Shown piece after piece: positions 45,765 through 57,942 of a stretch of DNA of 64,000 nt (the stretch's first letter is position 1; each line of letters starts with the position of its first letter). The notes under the pieces are model-generated. The model saw only the letters and a program-made list of their open reading frames with translations. It ran no database searches and was not told the DNA's origin. Source of the stretch: Ulota crispa (taxonomy: Eukaryota > Streptophyta > Bryopsida > Orthotrichales > Orthotrichaceae); assembly GCA_963920765.1 (NCBI GenBank), contig OY987248.1, forward strand, positions 17,828,539-17,892,538, given 5' to 3'. Made by a program: the position numbers and the translations under genes.

Positions 45765-46893
45765 AATATATTTATATCCTAAGTACTGGTAAATTTTGAG
45801 CAATATTGATCACAATGCATTTGTAATTGTAAAATCCTAAACATTGTAATTCTATTATGATTTTCTACGAACTCACAAGTTACAACTGTAAAACCCGAGG
45901 TATAATTTATTAATTTTTGGAACATTAGAAGTACGCATGTTTCCAATCTTCAATTCATCAAAATTCTGTAGAAAGGAGCTTTAAAAATTCAAAGCTTTCA
46001 ATTATTATTCAACTCACAGGAGGGTTTGGGTTCTTGAAGTCCTTATCAACAAAGAGCCAAGGAGAAAGTTAGTGAATGAAAAATGAAAATTGTTTCCTTT
46101 GAAATCAATTAACACTGTACAATTCGTTCATTGTTCAAGAAACGGAATTGTACTCTTTGGACCTTAAAAAATTTGTAAATAAATGTTTTGGAAATCTTCA
46201 TTGAAAACATGGATGAATGACATAACCAAGTTTTTGTGTGCGCGGAATGTGCTTTAATGTGTTCACTATAAAAAATTAAGCACTTGTTTTTATAGGATTT
46301 AGAATAGTTCATATGTACAACTTTGAAGACTCAAAACAAAACAAAATCCATCCACATTTGGGACATTTCTCTCTAGGAATCAAGGTCATCAAAACTTGAG
46401 GCTATTTGAATCAAGATTCTAGTCCATATGGTCTGACCAATGATTTATAATACGATGCATATTTATACTAATAATAGGTTTGGTTTCATTAGTTGGGTAG
46501 TTGGGTGTCTGTAATAGAATAAAATCTCTGTTAGTTAGGTAGTTGGGTGTTGCTTCAAGAAAATTAAATGGCGGTTATGTGCAAGTTATTCTTATTTCTA
46601 TGGTTATGTGGCGGTTATGGTCGTCCTTGGGGATGGGGTATACATGGGAATACGGGGTGGATGCTTAAACAAGGAGGCAAAGCGCATAGGTAAGCATAGT
46701 ACAAGTAAGCTCATTGTAACGGAAAGGAGAAGAAGCCTGAAGAAGGTGATTATGAGGAAGGTCATGTTCATATTTTTGCAAGGACCTCCTCTTGTGATGG
46801 CCCTCCGCCGGAATGGCAAGTACAAGGGTCCACTAGTAATGTCATAACAAAGGCCTCTCCTAAAAACTCTTGTTATAGCACAAAGGCTTGTAA
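45765..46893. other. No feature recognised
   Basis: AT-rich; a short duplication of TAGTTGGGTGT (about 46,490-46,550). Frames on both strands at 46,604-46,948 overlap and show no domain. Confidence 0.35.
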
Positions 46894-47286
46894 TGTAGGA
46901 ACACTCATAACCGTGAGTGTACCCATGGCCGTGACCTACGTTTGACACAAGCTGTTAGTCATTTGAAATTAGTAAATTTGGTGGTTATGGAAACTTAAGT
47001 GATGATTTTGGGTGACAAAGTGATGGTTATGGGTGACTTGCATGATGATTTTGAGAAGCCCATCCTATTGTTTTTAGCGTCTCCTACTCTTGGCCATGGA
47101 TTTTTAGTAATTTTGGACTTTGAAAAATCTTTGTGAACAAATGCTTGCAATTGGAACTTTGAAATTGATCCCAATATTTTTTATTCCTTCTTGTCAATCT
47201 AGCAATATTATTTTCAAGCTTGTTTGATCCAGGTATATATATACCCTATAATGCTTAAAATCACGCTTATGGGTGTTCCTACCTTA
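46891..47286 (+). mobile_element. GGTAGGAACACYC-TIR MITE, flanks TAA/TTA
   Basis: Body 46,894-47,283: TGTAGGAACACTC ... GGGTGTTCCTACC. Interior GGGTGACAAAGTGATG and AATGCTTGCAATTG are shared with 63,328-63,789. TWA flanks suggest PIF/Harbinger. Confidence 0.65.
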
Positions 47287-47499
47287 CTCCAAAAAATTGA
47301 GACCATAACTACTTGTCCTGATTTTTTTTGTTTTTGTGAACAAAGAGAATGAAAGGGGAAACTAGGTACTGCTTGGAATTTCAATCCTATTCCTATCCAA
47401 TTGCGCTTATCAGAATTTATTTGTATTCTTCAACTGAGTTGGTATTTCAAACAAATTTGGCAACTTTCTTAGTGAGACATAGCCCTCGTCTCTGCAAAG

Positions 47500-47501
<2 letters not shown>

Positions 47502-47531
<30 letters not shown>
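47502..47531. repeat. Poly(A) tract, about 30 bases
   Basis: An uninterrupted A run after AAAGATA. No TSD or SINE/LINE body was found upstream, so I do not call a retroposon. Confidence 0.8.
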
Positions 47532-47532
<1 letters not shown>

Positions 47533-47683
47533 ACCCAAAGTGGTATGATTACATCTATATGAATTTAAGATGGTTTTGGTTTTGTAAACATGTGATTATT
47601 TCATCAACTGTTATATGTATATTCAGTGTGAACAAAATCTTATGTTCTTTTAAATTGAAGAGAATCATAAAAGTGGAAATGGT

Positions 47684-48641
47684 TTAACCCCTAAAGGATC
47701 AAGCCCTTTTTTTTGTGAAAATCATTGAAAACTGTCACTCCTGGGGGAATGAGTAGAAAGGTAGGAAAAAAAGTTTTTTTTGAAAATTGAATCATAGGAT
47801 CTTACCCTAGACTATGGGAGGTACTTGTGGGAAAATTTTCAACTCATTCTAGAAGTAGAGGAGTGAGATATTGACATCTGAAGTGAAAAAAAAAGTCTAT
47901 TTCCCTACTGCCCAAAAATTTCAATAGCCTTTGATGGCTCATAAACCAAAAAAATTGCTCTACGCAAAGTTGAGGTTTATTTTTTCCATATAGAAGACAA
48001 AGTCAGGTAAATGTGGGAGAATTTTCAAATGAATTGGAGGTGTGAATCATACTTTATAAAATCATGTAATGCCGCAAGGCCATGAAATTTGCATATACAC
48101 TAGGCAAAATTGGAGAATTTATGCAAAATTCAGAAATATGAATTACTTAGATCTAAAGGGTGAAAACCAAGGAATCTTAATCTACTACAACTCGCAAAAA
48201 AAAAGTTAAAAAAAAATACACAAAGAACTCAAAAAAGTAAAGCAACAAATATTACAAGGAACAAAAAGAATGGAGGTTTGGGAGTCCCATACCTACTTGC
48301 AAACTGAAAATTCTCATAACTTTCATCTCATCAATCAAAATTGAATGATTCCAAAATTCCCACATTTGTATAAATCTAAAGAACCAATTTTAGATTTTTA
48401 TTTAAAAAAAATGCAATTTTGAATTATTTTTTTGGGCTGCCCGCCCTCTCCCTTTTTTAGAAATTCATGCATAACTTCTTTAATAAATGTTGGAATGAAG
48501 AAAAATTAAATGCCCGCATAGATCTTTGAATTCCCCACCTTCAATAAAAGTTTCAAAAAATCACAAAAAATAGATTAGCTATAGGTACATGCCCAAAATC
48601 CATTTGTCCCCCAAGGGGACAATTGATCTTTTAGGAGCTAA
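47684..48641 (-). mobile_element. TTAA-flanked MITE, full-length form, reverse (958 bp)
   Basis: TTAA CCCCTAAAGGATCAAGC ... TTGATCTTTTAGGAG CTAA. Uninterrupted relative of 39,326 and 41,619. Confidence 0.8.
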
Positions 48642-49214
48642 GTAATATAATGTTGTTTAATAGTCATATGCAATAATGGAAGTGTGTGTAACATGTTTTA
48701 ATGGTGTTGTTAACTGTTCAAGGTAGTGGTATTTTTATTTCAATGAACTAATTTTTTTTATTGAAATTTTTGACACAAATCTTATTGATTTTTCACAAAA
48801 TTTTAGATTTATTTCTCAATCATTTATAAAAATTCTACTTTGACATTTATCAACTAATAAAAAAGAAAAAGGCATGTCACGCTATAATATCCTAAGGCAA
48901 TCAATCAACGTTCTACTATCAATGGACCCAATTCCTAGAACCAAAACAATAATGTTTTTTTTTTTGGCTCATCAATATTTGTTTCCAAATTTAAACTTTT
49001 GAGTCCATGAGATTGATATTAGAAAGTCAACCAATGTGAAACAAGCATTGGAACCTTCTTGGGCCTCAAAATTGACTCAACTCAATTCAACCAATGAGAA
49101 GCAAACGTTGTGTTCTGAGACCCATTTAGACTCCAAAACTGCCTTGATTCTTAGTGCAGAGCGGTCCTAACTTAACTGAATGAGCAAAGCCCCTTCTCAC
49201 CATTTTTTTGTAAC
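48642..49214. other. No feature recognised
   Basis: AT-rich spacer between two TTAA elements; a phrase with CAACCAATGTGAAACAAGC is loosely repeated (about 49,027 and 49,088). Confidence 0.35.
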
Positions 49215-50151
49215 TTAACCCCTAAAGGACTATTGTCCCTTTGGGGGACAAGAGGGAGTTTGGGCATGTACCTTTGAATAAGCTACTTTGTGTGATTTTT
49301 TGAAACTTTTATTGAAGGTGTGGAATTCAAAAATCTACGCGAGCATCTAATTTTTTCCTCATTCCGACAATTATTGAAGAAGTTATGCATGAAAATCTGA
49401 AAAGCAAGGGAGGACTGCACGCCTAGGCAGCCTAAAAACTTCTTTTAAATTTTTTTTTTTAAAAATTAAAATTTGAAATTGGTTCTTTAGATTTTTTTAT
49501 AGGTGAGCAACTTTGAATCATTCAATTTCAATCAATGACATGAAAGTTATGAGGAGTTTTTGTTTGCGGGCAATTATGGAATCTCTACTCTAAAATAAAC
49601 TTTGAAGTCCTTTGTTTTACTCAATTTTTATTATTTTGGAAAAAAAAAAAAAAACCAAAGGATGTAGATTGTTTATCACAACATTATGACCGTTGGGATT
49701 TGCATTTTTCATTTTGATAATTAAATTCTTAACAATTTAGTGATTTGACTCATTCTCTACTTTTTACTTATTGATTTTTCCTATGTGTTGTGTAGTTCCA
49801 ATTGATTTGAAAATTCTCCCACACATAGCTAACTTGATCTCTTACATGGGGAAAATAAAGCACAAAGTTGTGTAGAGCAATTATTTTCATGTAAGAATGG
49901 TCAAAGGCTTTTGAAATTTTGTGGTAGCATGAAAAAAAACTTTTCTTTTCACTTTAGATGTAAATATCTCACTCATGTCCATCCGGAATGACCTGATTTT
50001 TTTACCACAAATATCTAATCCAATCTAGAGCAAGATCCTATGGTTGGATTTCCCAAATTTTCAAAAAAAATTACCTTCTTACTAACCCTCCCAAAAATGA
50101 CAGTTTTGATTGATTTTCACTGAAAAAATGGCTCAGTCCTTTAGGGGTTAA
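49215..50151 (+). mobile_element. TTAA-flanked MITE, full-length form (937 bp)
   Basis: TTAA CCCCTAAAGGACTATTG ... CTCAGTCCTTTAGGGG TTAA. Uninterrupted; left module GGGGGACAAGAGGGAGTTTG, right module GCAAGATCCTATGGTTGG. Confidence 0.85.
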
Positions 50152-50530
50152 TTACCAGAGCCTGCAAATGCTGACTTTGTGGGGTCCAAGGCCCAACCCA
50201 TGCACATTGTACCAGTACAGCATAGAATCCTCGACACAGAGACCGACTCCCCAGTTTCTTTTTTTTTGCCCCTAAGGAGATGGCTTTAGAATTCAGCAAC
50301 ACCAGCGTAGGCCACATGATTGGGAGGAATGAACCAGCTTGCTCCTACTCAGAATCCCCCCAGGGAGGTTTAGCATCAATTATTTAGAACAAAGAATCTT
50401 TTGAAAGTGCGCAAAAATAAAAGTTCGCGCCTGGGCGGCTTCTGCTCTTGCCAAGGCCACACATAGGTCAAAAGCAGCCGGTTTGTAGCATATGAAATAG
50501 TAAAATACATTGTTGAAGTATATTGTTTTA
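50152..50530. other. No feature recognised
   Basis: Somewhat GC-richer spacer without a gene or TIR pair. Confidence 0.35.
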
Positions 50531-51453
50531 TTAACCCTACAGGACTGTTGTTCCCTCGGGTGACAAATGGGAATTTGGGTATGTATCGTTAAACTGCTTT
50601 GTGCGATTTTTTTATTTTTTTTCCAAAGTGGGGATTTCAAAAATTTATATCGGCATCTAATTTTTTCTTCATTTTAACATATATTGAAGAAGTTATGCAA
50701 GAATTTATCAAAACTAGAGGAGTAGTGGCGGTTTGGGCAAGGCCGCTCCTTTGTACGTAGGAGTTGATTTCAGAAAGGGTCAGCCCTTATGGGCATAAGG
50801 TGTGGACACTTGGGCAAAGGGGAGTGGAGAGGAAGGAGCCCATCTTGGGAAACTCCTAACCCTTCGTTCCTTTTGCCCCTTGTGAAATTTGGTACTCTAG
50901 TTTTTTAGCGGTTTGTGTACTTGTTTTTCATTTATTTATTTTTCAAGTTGTAAGTGGGCTAAGAGTTCTTCCTTTTCACCATTTAGATTGGTGTAATTCA
51001 AATTTTTGAATTGTTCATGAATCCTCCAATTTTGCTTAGCGTACTTGCAAATTTTAGGACCTTCAAGCATTCGAAGATTTTTTGGAGTATGTTGTACACT
51101 TCCAATTCATTTGAAAATTCTCATACACATGCCCAACTTGGTATTCTAGATGGAGAAATTAAACCTCAACTTTATGTAGAGTAGTTTTTTTGCTATAGGA
51201 GCAGTCAAGACTTCTAAATTTTTTGGGCAAGAAGAAAAAAACTTTTTTCTTTACTTTAGATGTCAATATCTCATTCCTCCCCATCTAAAATGAGCTGTTT
51301 TTTGTCCCACAAGTACCTCTTATAATCTAGGGCAAGATCCTATGGTTGGATTTTCATAAATAACATTGTTTTCTACCTCTCTACTCATTGCCCTAAAAGT
51401 AGTAGTTTTCAGTAACTTTTGCATAAAAAAAGGCTCACTCCTTTACGGGTTAG
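50531..51453 (+). mobile_element. TTAA-flanked MITE, full-length form (923 bp)
   Basis: TTAA CCCTACAGGACTGTTG ... CTCACTCCTTTACGGG TTAG. The last four bases are also the first four of the next element. Confidence 0.8.
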
Positions 51454-53053
51454 CCCCTAAAGGATCACTTGTCCCTATGGGGGACAAATGAGATTTTGGA
51501 TAGGGTCATGCTACTACAATTTATGACCAAATTCTAGATTTTTTTTCCAAAGGTAGAGTTTTGCAAGAGTTACATGGGAGAACAATTTTTATTAAATTTT
51601 GATTTAAAATTCAAAAGTTATAAGGATAAACATGTGAATTTTAGTTGGAAGGGCAGCTTGGGCATGCCATTTTTTGTTGACTTCTCCCAAGGGGAACCAA
51701 TGAAGTGATGACCCTTCATTGGAATTTATCCACAGCAATAGTGTACTAAATAAATACATTGTTGTGTTTGATAAATACATTAACCTTTGAATTGCAATAG
51801 CTATTAGAGGCTTAATTTTTTTTCCAAATTTCTTTCTTGATATTGTTGACCCCTCAAGGACCACTTGTCCCTACAGAAGACAAATAGGATTTTGGGCATG
51901 TACTTACAGCTAAACTACTTTGTGTAATTTTTTGAAACTTTTATGGAAGATGGAGAAATCAAAGATCTATGTGGACATCTAATTTTTACCTCATTCCAAC
52001 ATTTATTGAAGAAGTTAAAAATGAATTTATGAGAATTTTAGTTCGATGGACAGCCCAAAAAATTCTTTAAATTTTTTTAAAAATAAAACTAAAAATTGAG
52101 GTTAGTTCTTTAGACTTACGTATATGTGGGAAGCTTTGAATCATCCAATTCTAATTGATGAGATGAAAGTTATGAGAAGTTTTGGTTGAGGTGTAGGCGT
52201 AGTTTTGAGATTTTCCACACCTATCCGCAAACTAAAACTTCTCATAACTTTCATCTCATCAATTAGAATTGGATGATTCAAAGCTTTCCATATATACATA
52301 ATTCTAAAGAACTAACCTCAAATTTTTATTTTTTAAAAATGCCATTTTTAAAGAATTTTTCGGGCTGCCCGCTGAACCAAAATTCTTATAGATTCATTTT
52401 TAACTTCTTCAATAAATGTTGGAATGAGGTAAAACTTAGATGTTCACACAAATCTTTAAATTCCCCATCTTCCATAAAAGTTTCAAAAAAATTACACAAA
52501 GTAGTTTAGCCATAAGTACATGCCCAAAATCCCATTTGTCCCCCGTAGGGACAAGCGGTCCTTTAGGGGTTAATGAAGCTAAACTCTTCTAATCCACTAT
52601 TTGGATTTTTATTTCCTTTAGTATATCTTTAGAAAACTTGGTTGGCAAAAATCCTTAGTGTAGTGTGAATTTCAAGCATATGTTTGCAGTGCAGGGCCAT
52701 GGAGGGTGTGTTCCATGTCTTGGTTGATCACAAAAATTTGGAGAGATATGCCTAATATGATTTAGAGCATTTTAGACAAATCTCTTCAACATATATAGTG
52801 CAAAAAAAATTCACCACACATTGTTAAAGGCACCTGAAAATTTTGGGCATGGGTAAATTTTTTTATGTACTACCTGTAAATGATCATATCTCTCAATCCA
52901 TACGGTCAAATTTCACAAAGTTTTCACGATATGTTCTTGAATGAGTCTACTACCCTAAGATTTGATTTGATCTTGTTTGAAAAGATTATTTTTAGGATCA
53001 TGTCATTTCTAGTTTTTTTTGAGAAAAAATGTGCTTGGTCATTTAGGGGTTAA
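51450..53053 (+). mobile_element. TTAA-flanked MITE, subfamily D, hosting a TTAA fold-back
   Basis: TTAG CCCCTAAAGGATCACTTG ... CTTGGTCATTTAGGGG TTAA. The interior differs from other subfamilies. Interrupted by 51,846-52,573; without it about 880 bp. Confidence 0.7.
51846..52573. mobile_element. TTAA-flanked fold-back element, 728-bp palindrome, nested
   Basis: TTGA CCCCTCAAGGACCACTTG ... AGCGGTCCTTTAGGGG TTAA. Both arms (~350 bp each) are the left module and its continuation through CTAATTTTTACCTCATTCC and GATGAGATGAAAGTTATGAG, mirrored around about 52,205. Confidence 0.85.
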
Positions 53054-53497
53054 GGATAAACTCTCTGCCATGCAAGGGCAAAAGTTTAGAGACAACAACT
53101 AAAAAAAATCTAAACCATCTGTTTCAAACGGAACATAAATGCAAGCGTAAAAGTTCAAGGAATCTACTTATACATAAAAAGGTAAGTGGCACCACTTATT
53201 TTTTACAAATAAATATTTTATTTTGGTGTGACCCGACCTTCTATGAAGTAGACGCCTCCAGTTGTTTTCTTTTTCTTTTTCTTTTTCTGTACAAGTACAA
53301 GGAGGGCAGGAGTAGGGATGGGGATGGGGCCCTGCGTCATGCGTAGACCATCATTTGGAGTTTTGGCAGCTTGTGCCACTACCCTGGCCCCTGCTCTGCT
53401 CTGGGCTCCTCATCCTGCCCCTACTCCCTAGGAGCACTAGTAGTAGTAGTATTGGTTTGCATGGAATTCCTCATTGGGATCCCTTTCATTGTTGACA
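53054..53497. other. No feature recognised
   Basis: CT-rich run (about 53,265-53,287) and an AGTAGTAGTAGTA run (about 53,438); no gene. Confidence 0.35.
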
Positions 53498-53833
53498 TAA
53501 GGTAGGAGGCTCGAAAACCGTCTATGCTTGAAAATCGCTCATCCTCTAAAATGTTCTTATTATGTACATGTATTTTTTCATAGATTTTTATAATGTACAG
53601 CAGGTATACATTTGAGGAGGTGCACCATTTTAGAGCCTTATGACCTTTCCACTTCAAAATTTCACAATTAATTTTACAAAACTCCAAATTATATGAAACA
53701 ACTTGGATTAGATGTCAATTCTTCTTGTCTTTCAAGGAAATTTTACTGAAAATTATTTCAAGAAGTTCTACCTCCCCAAAATTTAGTTTCAGCCCTTAGA
53801 TGGTTGGTTTTTGAGCCTTCTACTTTACCTAAC
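53498..53833. mobile_element. GGTAGGAGGCTC-TIR MITE, TSD TAA
   Basis: Body 53,501-53,830: GGTAGGAGGCTCGAAAACC ... TTGAGCCTTCTACTTTACC, with TAA on both sides. PIF/Harbinger-like; same family as 27,418-27,991. Confidence 0.75.
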
Positions 53834-54301
53834 ACCATGCACTTCAAACTTGCTCCCCATCTTGTTTTTGTCTGCCCATCTGCTTGCTCATCAACCACTT
53901 CTATTTCACAATATTTGTGCACTTCATGTTCTCTCTTTCTTTTCTTTTTTTAAATTTTTTTGTTATGAGTAAAGTGAATGAGTCAAATTTCACTAAAAAT
54001 CACCTTGGACTCAACTCTTAACCCCTAAAAGCCCATTGTCCCTACGAAGGATAAATTGGATTTGGGCAGCTCAATACAAAAGGACTTTTTGTTTTTTTTC
54101 TTTGAAAATTTTATAAAACATGCGCTTATGGAGTAGCTTTAAGGTCCAAACAAATTTTATAACTTTTGATAACATGGTTCAAAAGTTATTACATGATTTG
54201 TAGTTTTGTTAAAACTCCGGGAAACCTGGGCTTTTCAAAAAACTTCTTTAAAAATTACATTATTATTATTATTATTCTGAAATTGGTTTTTTAGACTTAC
54301 T

Positions 54302-54304
<3 letters not shown>

Positions 54305-54348
<44 letters not shown>
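54305..54348. repeat. (TA)n microsatellite, about 22 units
   Basis: An uninterrupted AT/TA run in the left arm of the 54,018-54,964 palindrome. Confidence 0.95.
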
Positions 54349-54354
<6 letters not shown>

Positions 54355-54546
54355 GAGAAGCTTTGAATCATTTGATTTCAATTAATGAGATGAAAGTTAT
54401 GAGAAGTTTTAGTTTGCCGGTAGGTATGGTTTTGAGAGACTCTATACCTACCCACAAACTAAGGCTTCTCATAACTTTCATTTCATTAATCAGAATTGAA
54501 TGATTCAAAGCTTCCCACATATACATAAGTTTAAAGAATCCATTTT

Positions 54547-54719
54547 ATAAAAAATAAAAAAATAAAAAAATAAAAAAATAAAAAAATAAAAAAATAAAAA
54601 AATAAAAAAATAAAAAAATAAAAAAATAAAAAAATAAAAAAATAAAAAAATAAAAAAATAAAAAAATAAAAAATAAAAAATAAAAAATAAAAAATAAAAA
54701 AAATAAAAAAATAAAAAAA
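54547..54719. repeat. (TAAAAAA)n array, about 25 units
   Basis: Seven-base units, with some six-base units at about 54,667-54,700, in the right arm of the palindrome. The Phe-rich reverse-strand frame across it is a by-product. Confidence 0.95.
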
Positions 54720-54960
54720 TAATGTAATTTTTAAAAAGCTTTTTGAACTGCCCATGGTGCTTGAAGTTAAAAAAAAACTACATATCATGCAATAACTTTT
54801 GAACCATGTAGTAAAAAGTTGTGAAGGTTATTGGACCTTAAAGTTACTCCTTGGGCACATCATGTGTGAAAATTTCAAAGAAAAAAGATGAAAAATTCAT
54901 TTGCAATGAGTTGCCCAAAATTTCTATGTTGTCAAAAAACGCTCTTTGGGCCTTTGGAGG

Positions 54961-55295
54961 TTAAAGGAGCAGATAGGAAATGTCATCTCGTTATTGAAAA
55001 AACAATACGTAGGATGGAGAAAAGTCAATTTATATTTGATTGTTTTTTGAAGTGATCATGAAGACATGGTCTATCAAGAAAGGCAAAATAAGTGTATACA
55101 TTTTTTTTTAGGTAGCCCAAATTGTGAGAAGACTGAGAGACATGGTGTTAGGTCCCATGTTGCTTGTCTTGAAATTTTCGTGAGGTCAGCGTGCAACTTT
55201 TGGATATAGTAGGATTATGGACGGACACTTGACACACCACTGTAGAGCACTATAGAAGGACAATTATAATGAAAAGCCCAACATTTAGGGGTTAA
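54961..55295 (+). mobile_element. TTAA-family MITE, subfamily C, abutting the previous element
   Basis: Ends CAACATTTAGGGG TTAA. The interior (AAGTGATCATGAAGACATGG; GACATGGTGTTAG; TTTTCGTGAGGTCAGC) matches 5,343-5,709. The left terminus after the shared TTAA is not canonical and may be truncated. Confidence 0.55.
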
Positions 55296-57548
55296 TGACT
55301 TTAGCACCTTGTTCTTGGAGCTAAGGTAAATGGGTTTATTATTTTACAACAAGGATAATAGTGAGACTTTGCCTCTATTTTAGGGTTAGTCATTTTTATT
55401 CCTCTCCTGAGTTCCCCAGATTAAACCAAGATCTCCAAGTGCAAATGCAAATTCAAAATTCCCAAATTCACAATCTCTTGATGGTACGTTTCTAAACTCT
55501 TACAATTTCTAGCATGTGAAAAAGCAAAGCTGCTTGACCTTGGTATGCTAAGGTGTTTGAGTCCTCGAGTCTAAGTTAGCGTGAGTTTTAGTGTGCTCCT
55601 AGGGCGTCCACTTGCTCATCATCATACTTAATGGTTTGATGTATTGCACGCACGTGTTTGTGGGGTTATGGTGGAATTTTTTTTTTTACAATCAAGGATA
55701 AAATAAAAATACACCTCTGCTAGTTTGGAGTTGGTCAAGTTTATCCTTTCTCAAGATTGTAATTAAAAATTAGGGTCTCCAAATTCAAACATGAAGTCAA
55801 AATTTTCAAATTCAATTTTTTGATGGTAAATTCTAAACACTTACATTTTCTAGCTGATGAAAAATTAGAGCTTATATTTTCCACCCTGCCCTTAGAATGC
55901 AGACCGATAAGCAAAAACATGAACCAAATCATCCATGTGGGCACAATTATCCGCAGAGTTATCAATTGGCAAATCAAGGGTTTTTTTAGTGAGGGGTTTG
56001 GCAAAATTTAATCCATTTCTTCAATGGGGTTTAAAAGGGCTCAGTTAGCAAGTGTTAAAATGTTTCTTGCAAAACTTTGCCCCCAACAAAATTAGCTGGT
56101 GTATCCAAATACGATGTCTATGCTTTGATATGGTCACGAAAAAGTTGTTTGCATCCGTGGCTAAATCTAGCAAAACTTTTACTGAAGATTTTGTTTGTTA
56201 CAAAGAATGTGAATTTGATTATGTTCAGATTTACCACGTATAGTAGTGGAATTAGCAATTTGAGCTTATTGTGAATATCTCATTTTTATAAGAAAACTCC
56301 AAGGAAACGACAAGTCTATATAGAACCTACATAGGATCATGTGTTTCTATGATTGAATATGGATTGGAAATTAAAACTGTATAGGATTCACGCCGATTTT
56401 GCTGTACCGTACCCTAAAGAAAGAGTACATAAGGCCCTCTTATGGGATTCAAAGAAGTTTGTACTATAATTAAATTAGTTTTTGGTAAAACAAACATAAC
56501 AACAACATCGGATTAAAGGTATAAAAATTTAATCACAATGTATGAGTCACTTAACAAAAACTAATTTTTACAGAGAAATGTATATTTTACTAAATTTGGT
56601 CATGATCACCATAATGTTAGAATCTTTGTAGAAGGAATTTTGAAACTTTTTGGAAATGTTTGTTTGAAACAAAGATGTGCATATGGATGTCTTCTACATA
56701 TCTATGCAATCAAATCTCAAAAATTCTTCACCAATGTTTTTTAATCAACTTTCTTGTAAAACCATGATTTAACACAAAACAATTTACCAAATTATGATTT
56801 TTAGTCACTGAAATTTGATATACTTGATCATGATTGCACAAGGATTGCATACAAAAAACCTGAAGCTAAAATGCCCATTATATTCTGGCACTGTATACGG
56901 GAGATATTGAAAAAAACTTGGCGTCCAAGGAAACAATGAGACAACTTTGTGAGTCACTAATATATCTCCATTCCATGTAGTTTATTTCTTTTGAGTGTGG
57001 TAGTTGAACTTTTGAAGTCACTACTGACAATTTGAATTTGAGTGAATTTCAACCTATGATAATTTCCTAATGCTAGTAAAAGTTTGGTCCTACCAAGTTT
57101 TGACAAAGTAGCTCGGCGCCCTTAACTATATTACTACTGAAGTGAATATCATAATAACACAAGAAACGAGAAAGAAAGAAAGAAATAAAATTTACACCTC
57201 TTCAGTCTATAATAGACTCCTTTTAATCTAAATTTGTATTAAATCAAAACCTTGTTAGAATGACATTTAAGTTAACGCGTAGAAAAGGATTAAAATTTGA
57301 ACGAAAAGCTTCTTGTTAATTTGTTGGATTTATGTATAAGATAGAAATTCACAAATAGTAAAAAGCGTTTAATTATTTCTACATTTGATGTCTCAAATTT
57401 AGTATACATTGTAAATGAATTATATGAATGTTCCTTCCCGAGTTGATAGAATTATTCTTTTATCTCCCTTGATAAACTTAGGACCTGTTTATATATCTTC
57501 CATTTAATGGTCAATTATACTGCCAATACAAACAATTTCAACTTCATG
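55296..57548. other. No feature recognised
   Basis: AT-rich. Words such as TTCAATTTTTTGATGGTAAATT (55,815-55,835) and a related stretch at 55,469-55,500 recall the 12,721/58,429 palindromes, but no TIR pair could be closed. Frames at 55,741-56,274 look random. Confidence 0.35.
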
Positions 57549-57942
57549 TAAGGTTGGAGCACCATATGCGTGAAAAACTAAGGGTTTTGTTGTAGGAAAA
57601 TCAGTTGATGAACTTTAGTGTTAAGTTAGGAAGACAAAATCAAACATATTGGTATCAATTTGAAAGTCCTAATAGCAAGCATGTGTTCACAAAAAAATTT
57701 CAAATTTCAAAATCACTGAAAATGCATAATTGTGTGTAGGAGATGTATTTAGTGTGTTCATACGCTTATAATACTAACTTGAGGAGTTCTTAAATAGTAA
57801 GATGGGGCACTCTAAACCATCATGCCAAACACCCAAAATCATTATTTTGTCATTCATAACCAATTTTTGTTTGAATTATCATCACTCACACAAGTAGGTA
57901 TCCTAAATGGGGACACTAATGGTGAGGGGTTCTCCTACCTTA
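57549..57942 (-). mobile_element. GGTTGGAGCACC-TIR MITE, reverse, flanks TAA/TTA
   Basis: Body 57,552-57,939. The interior, read in reverse (AGAACTCCTCAAG, CATCTCCTACACACAA), matches 63,328-63,789. Confidence 0.6.

Larger units (their letters stand above)
54018..54964. mobile_element. TTAA-flanked fold-back element with microsatellites in the arms (947 bp)
   Basis: TTAA CCCCTAAAAGCCCATTG ... TGGGCCTTTGGAGG TTAA. The arms mirror around about 54,430 (ATGAGATGAAAGTTATGAGA pairs with TCTCATAACTTTCATTTCAT). Outer modules (ATGGTTCAAAAGTTAT / ATAACTTTTGAACCAT) also pair. A distinct subfamily. Confidence 0.8.

Noticed and set aside
46604-46948. 114-aa reverse frame and 79-aa forward frame
   Set aside because: They overlap on opposite strands, show no domain, and run into a MITE end.
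47502-47531. Poly(A) tract as the tail of a SINE or LINE
   Set aside because: No A/B box, no reverse transcriptase and no flanking duplication found.
54531-54788. Phe/Ile-rich, membrane-like frame on the reverse strand
   Set aside because: It is the translation of the (TAAAAAA)n microsatellite.
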